Notes under the pieces: generated by a model
Told to the model about the DNA's origin: nothing
Database searches by the model: none
What the model saw: only the letters and a program-made list of their open reading frames with translations
Shown here: positions 12,001 to 24,000 of the stretch, in pieces
How the letters are laid out: each line of letters opens with the position of its first letter
Position numbering within the stretch: position 1 is the first letter of the stretch
DNA from: Halichoerus grypus
Lineage: Eukaryota; Chordata; Mammalia; Carnivora; Phocidae
Length of the DNA: 64,000 nt
Reading direction: 5' to 3'
Assembly: GCF_964656455.1 (NCBI RefSeq)
Contig: NC_135715.1
Span: 160,796,437 to 160,860,436, forward strand
Program-made: the position numbers and the translations under genes

Positions 12001-15000
12001 TACAGTTTTTTCTTCCTTTTTTTTCTATTTCTTTTAATATGGTTTGGACAATAAATAATAATAAAATGGATTACACTTATTTATCCATTCAACAAATATC
12101 TATTGAGTATCTACTACATGCTAGGCACTGTTTTTAGTGATACAAATACAGTAGCAGACAAAAATCCCCATTCTAAAAAAAAAAAAAAATCCCCATTTTT
12201 ACTTGATGAAGAGAATTAAGAAGATAAATAAAACAGGAAGGTGGACAGGGAGTGCTCTGAGGGGTTGAAATTTTAGATCAGGTGACCAGAGAAAGCCTTA
12301 GTGAGAAGGTGACATTTGGGTGGAGACCAGGAGAAGAGGAAGCAAATCATGTGGCTATAGAGGCAAGACCATTGCTAACATATGGAATAGCAAGTGCAAA
12401 GGGCCTGTGGCAGGAGCATGTCTGGTTCACACAACCACAAGGGGTTATCTGACTGGGGGCGCCTGGGTGGCTCAGTCGTTAAGCGTCTGCCTTCGGCTCA
12501 GGTCATGATCCCAGGGAGCCTGCTTCTCCCTCTCCCACTCCCCCTGCTTGTGTTCCCTCTCTCACTGTGTCTCTCTCTGTCAAATAAATAAATAAAATCT
12601 TTTTAAAAAAGGGGGGGGGCGGTTATCTGACTGGAGCAGAGTGAACAAGGGCTAGAGTGGTGAGTGTTAAGTCAAAGAGAGAACGGGCACATTATGTTTG
12701 GCTATCTAAGAACTATGATGTGTACCCTGAAATGGGAAGTCATTGGAAGGGTTTGAGCAGGGAAGCGACATGATTTGACACACGCTTCAAGAGGATCTCT
12801 TCAAGGGTAGAAGCAGGAGACCTGGTAGGAGGCTATATTGCAAATATCTGCATACGAGATGATGATGGTTTCTATTAGGTGGCAGAGTGGAAGTGATAAG
12901 ACTCTGGATATATTTTGAAACAGGAGCTGACAGGATCTGTTGTCAGACTGGGTGCGAGGTATGAGAGAAGGAGAAAGTCACAGATAACCAAAGAGTTTGG
13001 TCTGAGTGCTGCAAGAACAAAGATGTCCTTACTCAGATGAAGAAGGCTGGGAGGGAAGTGGCTTTGGGTGTGGGGAAGATCAGGAACTCGTGGGACATGT
13101 TGTTTGAGTGGGCCATTAAGTATGCATCTAAGTACGATGGAGAGGAGGCAGCTGGATATGTCTGGAGTCTGGAGTTCAGGCGAAGAGCCCAGCTAGAGAT
13201 ATACATTTGGGAAACATATACTATAACAACATTTACTCTCGGATTACACAGCACCAACAAAGTCTAAGGTTTAGAGAAGAAAAGAGAGAAATGGACACAT
13301 GCTAAAAATGTTATTTTTTTGTTTGTTTAAATTTGAAGTGCTGACCAATTTTCTTCCTTCTATTAAAGCTCAATTAGAAACACGTACGAGATGCGTAATC
13401 ATCAATCCAACTTTGCCATTAGATCGTTTAATTCATTAAAGCCCACTATTCTGTGGATTAAAAACCACCTTACCTCACAGGATAATGTCTGTGCATGAGT
13501 TGTGGCAGGAACGAGTTTCTTTTCTTTAAATTCCTGGAGACAATCATAAATCTGCAAGAAGCAACGGTGGGAGAATGACTATTGATAACACGACTATTAA
13601 CGTCTGGGGCTGAAAGCCCTGCGAGGGGACAGCCAGCCCGGGCCACGGCGCCAGCAGCCGAGCGGCTGGTGTGCTGGCCTTTCCGAAGGCGTCTGTCGCC
13701 GCCCGACAGAAACGGGCTCACGTGAGGTGGCTCCCATCCTCCAGTGGCTTGGTTATTGGCTGCCACTGGAAATTGATCTTCCCCAGCCAACATCATTGAT
13801 AAAAAGAAATTCAAAGGTTTCCTCTTGTTAAATTAACAAGTGGGCTTTCCAGGGTTGAGACCAATAGGGATTTGGAGCCAGAGACCTGTAGGAACCTCTG
13901 TGCTGGGCAAAGGCCAGGGCATGCGCTGTGTGGCTCGGGTTCCACAGAGGATCTGAACAAGAGGCCAGGCACACTAATCATGCTGATTGTACTCTTATCT
14001 GTTTGTTCCCTTTTCCTCCCTTAATCCTCCAAGAAAGGTTCATTTACAAAAATTTCAACTTCGGGGCCCCTGGGTGGCTCAGTCGGTTAAGCATCTGCCT
14101 TCGGCTCAGGTCATGATCCCGGGGTCCTGGGATCGAGTCCCGCATCAGGCTCCCTGCTTAGTGGGGTGTCTGCTTCTCCTTCTCCCTCTGCTCCCTCTCA
14201 CTCGTTTTCTCTCTCTCTCTCTCTCTCTCTCTGTCAAATAAATAAATAAAATCTTTAAAAAAAATTTCAACTTCATCTCTGCTGACCTGAGGAATTTTTT
14301 CCGAAGTGGGATCTGGAGCTGGCTGAGGACACCAAGGCGTGCCTAGCTCTGCAGTACAGCCCTTCTTATTTTAGGGACCTACTTTCTCTCACAGATGGAG
14401 GGATGAGGCCCAAAAGACCAGGTAGGCCCAGCCTTCCTCCGTCCAGATCCGAGACGACAGTGCTTCCTTGGGCCACGTCCGAGCCAGTGCTCAGGTTGGC
14501 CTGGAAGTGATAAGGCAGATGAATTGAGGCAGGGCTTGTAGGGGGACACACAGCCTGCACAGGTGAGCAAGGGAATCGCCTTAGTGACCGCAGGACTGTT
14601 TTAGCTAATCCCAGGGGAAAAACATGCCTGAGAGGAATCGGGTGGGGCTTTTTCTCCGCAGCTTTCTTGAGATGTAATTGACAGATAACATTGTGTGAGT
14701 TTAGGGTGCACAGCATGTTGGTTTGATATATGTATGTACTGCAAACGGAGTACCCCAATAAGTTAACATCTCCATCACCTCACATAATTACGACTGGGTG
14801 TGTGTGAGAGAACGTTTAAGATCTACTCTCTTAGCAACTTTCAAGTACATAATACAGTATTATTAACTATAGTCATCATGTTGTACATTACATCCCTAGA
14901 AGTGATTCTTCTCATAAGCGGTGCTTGTACCCTTTGACCAACATCTCCCCATTTCCCCCAGCCCCAGCCCCTAGTCTCGGTTTTTATGAGCTGTGCTTTT

Positions 15001-18000
15001 TTAGATTCCACATACAAGTGAAAACATATGATACTTGTCTTTCTGTGTCTTATTTCACTTAGCATGATGTCCATCCATATTGTTGCAAAAGGGAGGATTT
15101 CTTTCTTTTTATGGCTGAATACTATCCCATTGTATATTTCACCTCTGGGTATGTATTCAAAGGAAACGAAATCACGAGCTCAAAGAGGTATCTGCACCCC
15201 CATGTTCACCGCGGCTCTGTTCGCAGTAGTCATGACATGGAACCAACCTAAGTGTCCAGCAGTAGACGAATAGATGAAGAAATGAGTTTTAAAACAACTG
15301 CTGTGAGGAGTACCTCTTTGTTCATGCTAAAGATGTTGCCACTTCCTCTTATTTTTTTTTAAAGATTTTATTTATTTATTTGACAGAGAGAGACACACAG
15401 AGAAGGAACACAAGCAGCAAGGGTGGGAGAGGGAGAAACAGGCTTCCCGCCAAGCAGGGAGCCCGATGCGGGGCTCGATCCCAGGACCCTCGGATCATGA
15501 CCTGAGCCGAAGGCAGACGCTTAACGACTGAGCCACCCAGGCACCCCACCACTTTCTCTTATTTTGAAGAATGCATTAACATGCATCAAAAGATTGACCA
15601 CATTTCACACTTAGCAGAAGGAAACACCTACATCCCCAAAAAACAACTTTAAAAGAATCTTTCTTAAAAATAGTATTTGAGGAGGAGGAAAAAAGCTGGA
15701 GGAGGAATAGGGGACCCTATTCCAACCGGTCCTGTGAATTGAGCTGGGTATCTACCAGACCATTCTGAACACCCACAAAATCAGCCTGAGATGTAAGAAG
15801 ATATATCTGGACCTCTACAAGCAGAATATCTCCTGCAGTTGGTCTCGAGGTACGAAACAGGCAGCCGTGATTCTGTGGGCAGATATCAGAAGATAAACTG
15901 AAGGGGGAGGGAGCTTCCGAGAACTTGTGCCAGGAAGGTGAGATAACACTGGAGTGCAAAAACCTCCTGCGCTGGGGACCAGGCAGACTCGCAGACCGGT
16001 AGTGGCAGGGAAAGGATTTTAGTCCAGCCCCCCGGATGGGACAGGAGCTGCAGGGGCACAAATACAAACTGGGGGTGGCTGGTGGTTTTAGAAGCACAAA
16101 GGGCAGAGATGTGCCTGGCCCTGGGAGTGAGGGCTTGGAGTGCTGCTGTGGGGCACACAACCCAGGACACTGAGGTTTTTTAGCAGCACAGACAGAAAGG
16201 GAGACAGTGTGGCCTGGAGAGCTCAGTGAAGAGCAGACTGCAGTCTCTCTGCTCTGAGACAGAGGTTTGGATACGGTCACTTCTGCTCTGACTCTTGGAA
16301 GAGACGCGGAAAACCGCCAGGGAAAGCTGCCAGAGAACAAAAGCCCCCAAAAAACAGTTTTCACAGAGCCCATCCCACTCCCCCCCACAGGGGGCAGGGC
16401 AACTCTGCCCAAACACGGTTGCCTGAGTAACAGCACGGCAGGCCCCTCCCCCAGAAGACAGGCTGGGAGAACAAGAGGCCAACAACCCTAAGATCCCTAT
16501 AAAACAGGTGCATCTTGCTTGGGTTGTAGTCAATAATTTGGACTCTGTACATTCCCTCAACCACCCCTCAACAGAATGACTAAGAGGAGGAACCCCCAAC
16601 AAAGAAAAGAATCAGAGACTGTGGCCTCTGCCACAGACCTAATGGATATGGATATAAGCAAGATGTCAGAAATAGACTTCAGAGTAACAAATATGAAGTC
16701 GATATCTAGGCTTGAGAAAAATATTAATGACAGTATAGAATCTCTAAGGGCAGAAATGAGATCTAATGAGGCTGAACTTAAAAATACTATGAATGAAATG
16801 CAGTCTAAACTGGATACTCTGACTGCCAGGGTAAATGAGGCAGAAGAACGAATTAGTGAGCTAGAGGAAACCAAGGCAGCATGGGAAAAACAGATTAAAG
16901 CCCAAGGAATCAAATTGAGAGAGATTAATGACTCAGAGAAACATTCCAATATCAGAATTATTGGTATCCCTTGGGGGTGGGGGGAGAGAGAGAAGTCTAG
17001 AAGATATATTTGAGCAAATCATAGCTAAGAATGTCCCTAATCTGGGGAAGGAAACAAGCATTCGTGTCCAAGAGGCAGAGAGGATCCCTCCCAAGATCAA
17101 TGAGAACAGACTGACACCACGACATATAATAGTACAATTCACAAATCTTAGATCCAAGGAAACAAGCTTGAAAGCGGCGAGGGGGAAGAGATTTCTTATG
17201 TACAGAGGGAGGAACATCAGAATAACGTCAGACCTGTCCACAGAGACCTGGAAAGCCAGAAAGAGCTGACAAGACATAATCAGGGTACTAAATGAGAAGA
17301 ACATGCAGCCAAGAATACTTTATCTGGCAAGGCTGTCATTCAGAATGGATGGAGAGACAAGGAGCTTCCAAGACCAGCAGAAACTGAAAGAATATGTGAC
17401 CACCAATCCAGCCCTGCAAGAAATATTAAGGGGGGTTCTATAAAAGGAGAAAGGCCCCAAAAGTGATATAGAACAGAACTTTACAGAGACAATCTATAGA
17501 AACAAGGACTTCACAGGCAACATGATAACAATAAAATCATATCTTTCAATAATCACTCTCAACATGAACAGCCTAAATGCTCCCATGAAACGGCACAGGG
17601 TTGTAGATTGGATAAAAAGACAGGACCCATCCATATGCTGTCTACAAGAGACCCATTTTGAACCTAAAGATACATCCAGACTGAAAGTGAGGGGATGGAG
17701 AACCATTTTTCATGCCAACGGATCTCAAAAGAAAGCTGGGGTAACAATTCTCATATCAGACAAATTAGATTTTAAGCTAAAGATGGTAGTAAGAGATCCA
17801 GAGGGACACTATATCATTCTTAAAGGGTCTATCCAACAAGAAGATCTAACAATTGTAAATATCTATGTCCCCAACATGGGAGCAGCCAACTACATAAGCC
17901 AACTCTTAACCAAAATAAAGAGACATATTGATAATAATACGTTAATAGTAGGAGACCTCAACACTCCACTCTCAGCAATAGACAGATCATCTAAGCAAAA

Positions 18001-21000
18001 AATCCCCAGAAACAAGAGCTTTGAATGACACACTGGACCAGATGGACCTCATAGATATATACAGAACATTCCACCCTAGAACAACAGAATACTCATCCTT
18101 CTCGAGCACACATGGAACTTTCTCCAGAATAGACCACATACTGGGTCACAAATCAGGTCTCAACTGACACCAAAAGACAGATTATTTCCTGCATATTCTC
18201 AGACCACAATGCTTTGAAACTGGAACTCAATCACAAGAAAAAATTTGGAAGAAATTTAAACACTTGGAAGCTAAAGACCATCCTGCTTAAGACTATCTGG
18301 GTCAACCAGGAAATCAAAGAGGAACTTAAACAATTCATGGAAACCAATGAGAACGAAAACACATCAGTCTAAAACCTATGGAATACTGCAAAGGCGGTCC
18401 TAAGGGGGAAATACGTAGCCATTCAAGCCTCATTCAAAAAAATAGAAAAAGCCCAAATACACAAACTAACTTTACACCTTAAAGAACTGGAGAAAGACAA
18501 CAAATAAAGTCTAAGCCATGCAGGAGAAGAGAAATAATTAAGATTAGAGCAGAAATCAATGAATTAGAAACCAGAAACACAGTAGAGCAGATCAATGAAA
18601 CTAGAAGCTGGTTCTTTGAAAGAATTAATAAGACCGATAAAACACTGGCCAGACTTATCCAAAAGAAAAGAGAAAGGACCCAAATTAATAAAATTATGAA
18701 TGAAAGGGGAGAGATCACCACTAACACCAAGGAAATAGAAACAATTATTAGAAATTATTATCAACAAATATATGCCAATAAATTAAGCAACCTGGAAGAA
18801 ATGGATGCCTTCCCAGAAACCTATAAACTACCAAGACTGACACAGGAAAAAACTGACAACCTGAATAGACCAATAACCAGTAACGAAATTGAAGCATCGG
18901 TCAAAAACCTCCCCAAAAACAAGAGTCCAGAGCCTGATGGATTCCCAGGGGAATTCTACCAAACATTCAAAGAAGAAATAATACCTATTCTCCTGAAGCT
19001 ATTTCAAAAAATAGAAACAGAAGGAAAGCTCCAGACTCATTCTATGAGGCCAGCATTACCTTAATCCCCAAACCAGGCAAAGACCCCCTCATAAAGGAGA
19101 ATTACACACCAATATCCCTGATGAATATGGATGCCAAATTCTCAACAAGAGCCTAGATGATAGGATCCAACAGTCATGACCAGGTCAAATTCTCTCTCTT
19201 CACAGATGACATGATACATTATGTGGAAAATCCAAAAGACTCAACCCCAAAATAGCTAGAACTCCTACAGGAATTCAGCAAAATGGCAGGATATGAAATC
19301 AATGCACAGAAATCAGTTGCATTTCTATACACTAACAATGAAACAGAAGAAAGAGAAATTAAGGAATCGATCCCATTTACAATTGCACCAAAAACCATAA
19401 GATAGCTTGGAATAAACCTAACCAAAGAGGTAAGGATCTATACTCTATAAACTACAGAACACTCATGAAAGAAATTGAAGAAGACCCAAAAAGATGGAAA
19501 AACATTCCATGCTCATGGATCGGAAGAATAAATGTTAAAATGCCTATGCTGCCCAGGGCAATCTATACTTTCAATGCCATCCCAATCAAAATACCAATGG
19601 CATTTTTCAAAATGCTGGAACAAACAATCCTAAAATTTGTATGGAACCAGAAAAGACCTCGAATCACCAAGGAAATGTTGAAAAAGAAAAACAAAGCTGG
19701 GGGCATCATGTTGCCTGATTTCAAGTTATATTACAAAGCTGTGATCACCAAGACACCAAGACTGGCACAAAAACAGACACACAGATCAATGGAACAGAAT
19801 AGAGAGCCCAGATATGGACCCTCAACTCTATGGTCAACTAATCTTTGACAAAGCAGGAAAAAAGACAGTCTCTTCAATAAATGGTGCTGGGAAAATTGGA
19901 CAGCTATATACAGAAGAATGAAATTCGACCATTCTCTTACACCATGCACAAAGATAAACTCTAAATGGATGAAAGACCTCAGTGTGAGACAGGAATCCAT
20001 CAAAATCCTAGAGGAGAACATAGGCGGTAACCTCTTCAACATCAGCCGCAGCAACTTCTTTTAAGACACGTGTCCAAAGGCAAGGGAAACAAAAGCAAAA
20101 ATGAAATTTTGGGACTTCATCAAGATAAGAAGCTTTTGCAAGCAAAGGAAACAGTCAACAAAACAAAGAGGCAACCCACAGAATGGGAGAAGATATTTGC
20201 AAATGACACTACAGATAAAGGGCAGGTATCCAAGATCTATAAAGGACTTTTCAAACTCAACACCCAAAAAACAAATAATCAAGTCAAAAAATGGGCAGAA
20301 GACATGAGCAGACACTTCTCCAAAGAAGACATACAAATGGCTAACAGACACATGAAAAAAATATTCAACATCATTAGCCATCAGGGAAATTCAAATCAAA
20401 ACCACATTGAGGTACCACCTTACACCAGTTAGGATGGCAAAAATTGACAAGGCAGGAAACAACAAATGTTGAAGAGGATGTGGAGAAAGGGGAACCCTCT
20501 TACACTGTTGGTGGGAATGCAAGTTGGTACAGCCACTTTGAAAAACAGTGTGGAGGTTCCTCAAAAAGTTAAAAATAGAGCTACCCTATGCACTACTGGG
20601 TATTTACCCCAAAGACACAGATGTAGTGAAAAGAAGGGCCATATGCACCCCAGTGTTCATAGCAGCAATGTCCACAATAGCCAAACTGTGGAAAGAGCCG
20701 AGATGCCCTTCAACATATGAACAGATAAAGAAGATGTGGTCCATATGTACAATGGAATATTACTCAGCCATCAGAAAGGATGAATACCCAACATTTGCAT
20801 CAACATGGATGGGACTGGAGGAGATTATGCTAAGTGAAATAAGTCAAGCAGAGAAAGACAATTATCATATGGTTTCACTTATATGTGGAACATAAGGAAG
20901 AGCATGGAGGACATTAGGAAAAGGAAGGGAAAAATGAAGGGGGGGAATCAGAGGGGGAGATGAATCATGAGAGACTGAAACCGAGGGTTTCAGAGAGGAG

Positions 21001-24000
21001 GGAGGTGGGGGGATGGGTTAGCTCGGTGATGGGTATTAAGGAGGGCATGTATTACATGGAGCACCGGTGTTATATGCAAACAATGAATCATGGAACACTA
21101 CATCAAAAACTAATGATGTAATGTATGTTGACTAACATAACATAATAAAAAAAAAAGAATGAGTAACAAAAGGATTAAAAGTAGTCAATTGAAAAAAAAG
21201 CATTTGAACAAAATTATAATCAGATAGTAGATGCTATTGTACAGTGCATGAAATTTTAGCCAAATTTTTAAAAAAGAAATTTTCAGGATAAGAAAAATTT
21301 AAGATACCTAAACAGAACTGTAGATATCTTATTTCCTGATTTTAAGAAACAAAGAGGAATATTTTTTTAAAGATTTATTTATTTATTTATTTGAGAGAGT
21401 GGGGGGAGGGGCAGAGGGTGAGACTCTCCAACAGACTCCCCGCTGAGCTGGGAGCCCAAGGTGGGGCTCGATCCCACAACCCATGAGATCACGACCTGAG
21501 CCGAAACCAAGAGTCAGATGCTCAACCGACTGAGCCACCCAGATACCCCAAAAAGGAACAATTTTTTTTAAAGCATTTTATTTGTCCTGAGTTTTAGCCT
21601 CAAGGACAAAGGGTTGTAGACAGATGCTAAGGGTGCTGTCGATGGCCATTTGTGGTGGCCACTTTGTGATCCCAGCGTCCTCTGGAAGAAAAGGAACTGG
21701 GGGAGAAAAGAGGAACTGCCATATACTTTCCCACCTAAATTCATCCTTTGTAAGCTAAGAGGTCTGTGTAGCTCTTCTCTGAGGATTGCTTTGATACTGT
21801 GATTTATATAAGAATTATATATTTGGTCCTGATTCTGGCTCAGAGCTCTTAAAACCCTTGGAATTTCCTAAGTGAGGAAAGTGACAAAGATGCCTTTTTT
21901 TATGTTAATGAGGTGATTTCTGGAATGCACCTAAGGTTAAAGGCAGGTTGCCAGGAGAACCAACCATGTAATTAGACTGTTGGAATTTTCAGTCCACCCC
22001 CTACCCCCACCTCCACCTCCGGGGAACAGAGAAGGGGTTGAAGGTTAAATCAATCCCCCTTGACTAATGACTTAATCACCTGTGCTTACGTAATGAAGCC
22101 TCCAGAAAAGCCCCAAAGGACTGGGTTTGTTAGAATTTCTGGTTTGGTGACCTTGTGGAAATCTAGGGGAGAGTGGAGGGGGCATGGAAGCTCCGCACCC
22201 CTTCCCACATGCCTTGCCGTCTTTATTTCTTCCGTCTGGCTGTTCCTGAGTAATATCCTTTTGTAATAAACTGGTAATCTAGCAAGTAAAATGTTTCTCT
22301 GAGTCTGTGGGCTGTAGCAAATTAATCACACCCAAGGAGGAGGTCTAGGGAACCTCTGATTTATAGACAGTTGGTCAGAAGTACAGGTAACAGCCTGGGC
22401 TTGTGACTGGCGTCTGACATGGGGGGAGGGGGCAGCAGTCCCGGGAGACCGAGCCCTTACCCTATAGGATCTGATGCTATGTCCGGATAGATAGTGTCAG
22501 AATTGAGATGAATTACAGACATCCCCTCGTACCCCCACACCCATGTTGGAAATTCTCAGAACACACGAAAGAATTGCCTTCTAAGAACTTTTACCAAGTT
22601 GAAATCTCCTGCCAGCTGACCAGTGAGTGAGTGGCAGTTGGGTGAGCAGTTTCAGCTCCCACAGGAAGCAGAGGCCTCCAGGTAATGGGGTGCACACCTT
22701 TAGCAGAGCCTGCAGCCATGGGGAATGGAGAAGATCATACAGGAGACGCACTCCGTTCACATCTCGGCTGTAGAACAGATTCAGCTCTCGCAGCACAAGC
22801 CTCAGGATCTGGGAGAGACCTGGAAAAGGGAGAGGGCAGAGGTGGAGTGGCCGGTGGAGGTGCAGAAAGGCAGGTGTGAGTGTGAAAGACAACTCAGACT
22901 CCTGGGATGGGTCACAGGGGCTCCTGAGGAATGAGATGACGCTGGGTTTAAGGCCAAAAGCTCTGGTTCTATCACTGTGTGAACTTCAGAAAGTCATCCA
23001 ACTCTCTGAAACCCAGTTTCCTTGTGGCAAAATAATATGCTGGCTTTCCCATAGGGTTGTGGCTAAATTTAGATGAAATAATAGATCATTTACAGATGTC
23101 AGATTTTATGAGAGCAATATTCTTTCCTTTCCCCCACCTTATTAGCCTTTGGTTTATTCCAAAATTATCTCGTTGTTTTCTGGATCCTCCTTCTCTAATT
23201 CAAACATAGTCATTTGTCTTCACACTTTCTGAAAGTTTTTATTGGAAGTGTTATTGAAAAACTCTAATGGCCAGGGCACCTGGGTGGCTCAATGGGTTAA
23301 GTGTTGGACTCTTGGTTTCGGCTCAGGTCATGATCTCAGGGTCATGGATTTGAGCCTTGAGTTGAGCTCTGCCCTCAGCAAGGAGTCTGCTTGAGATGCT
23401 CTCTCCCTCTTCCTCTCCCTCTGCCCTTCCCCCTGCTTGTGCCCTCTTTCTCAAATAAATAATAATCTTAAAAAGAAAAACAAAAAAAACCTGACTCTAC
23501 CTGCCAATAGGTGTTTAATACAAATCTCAGGATTCCACTGATTAAAGAAACTGAACAGATTTTAATGAATGCTGGATTTTTTTACATATTTTCATAGGCA
23601 TTCTATTTGTTGTAGTGATATTTTGAATGTGAACAAGTTGTGAAATTCTAAGTTTAAATAAAACATTGTGGGATAAGAGAAAAAAGGAGGTTCTGAACCC
23701 ACTGTGCCGATTTCTTTCCTTCCTGCCTTGAAAACTGCTTAGAATCATCACTAATAGAGGTAGTAGGACACTCTGAAGTGTCCAACAAGTTCCTTAAAAG
23801 AATTACAATAAATCCATCAGAACCCCTGCCCCTAAATTTGATCTCGTATCTACAGTGATGTTATAAGGCCTTTCTGATCCAGAAAGGAGTCCAGGCACCA
23901 CATACCATTCTCCGGATTGGTTGCCGTAGAGGGTTTCATGTTCTCCTTGTCCAGTGGATCTGCTCCTTTGTCTGACTGTATCCTTCCTGCCCAAGCTTTC

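Larger units (their letters stand above)
9996..12079. other. MPP4 introns around exon 11149-11229
   Basis: Apart from the MIR at 10,120-10,225 and the exon, I recognise nothing. The plus-strand frames overlapping the exon are shadows. Confidence 0.5.
15675..21160 (+). mobile_element. Decayed L1 with both ORFs broken, antisense in MPP4 intron
   Basis: The 5'UTR runs about 15,675-16,575. The ORF1 remnant starts at 16576 ([16 protein letters not shown]) and breaks near a G-run at 16,975-16,985. ORF2 starts near 17,522 (endonuclease [13 protein letters not shown]) and carries several stops and frameshifts. About 420 bases of the reverse transcriptase are deleted near 19,185, between positions matching 61,68x and 62,09x of the intact copy. 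The 3'UTR ends in AATAAA plus A10 near 21,149-21,160. It lies between MPP4 exons 13474-13551 and 22698-22819. Confidence 0.93.

Noticed and set aside
13037..13267. 76-codon plus-strand open frame
   Set aside because: It falls inside an L2 3' region and shows no coding character beyond its length.
15717..16436. 239-codon minus-strand open frame
   Set aside because: It is antisense within the GC-rich 5'UTR of the decayed L1; no protein similarity.
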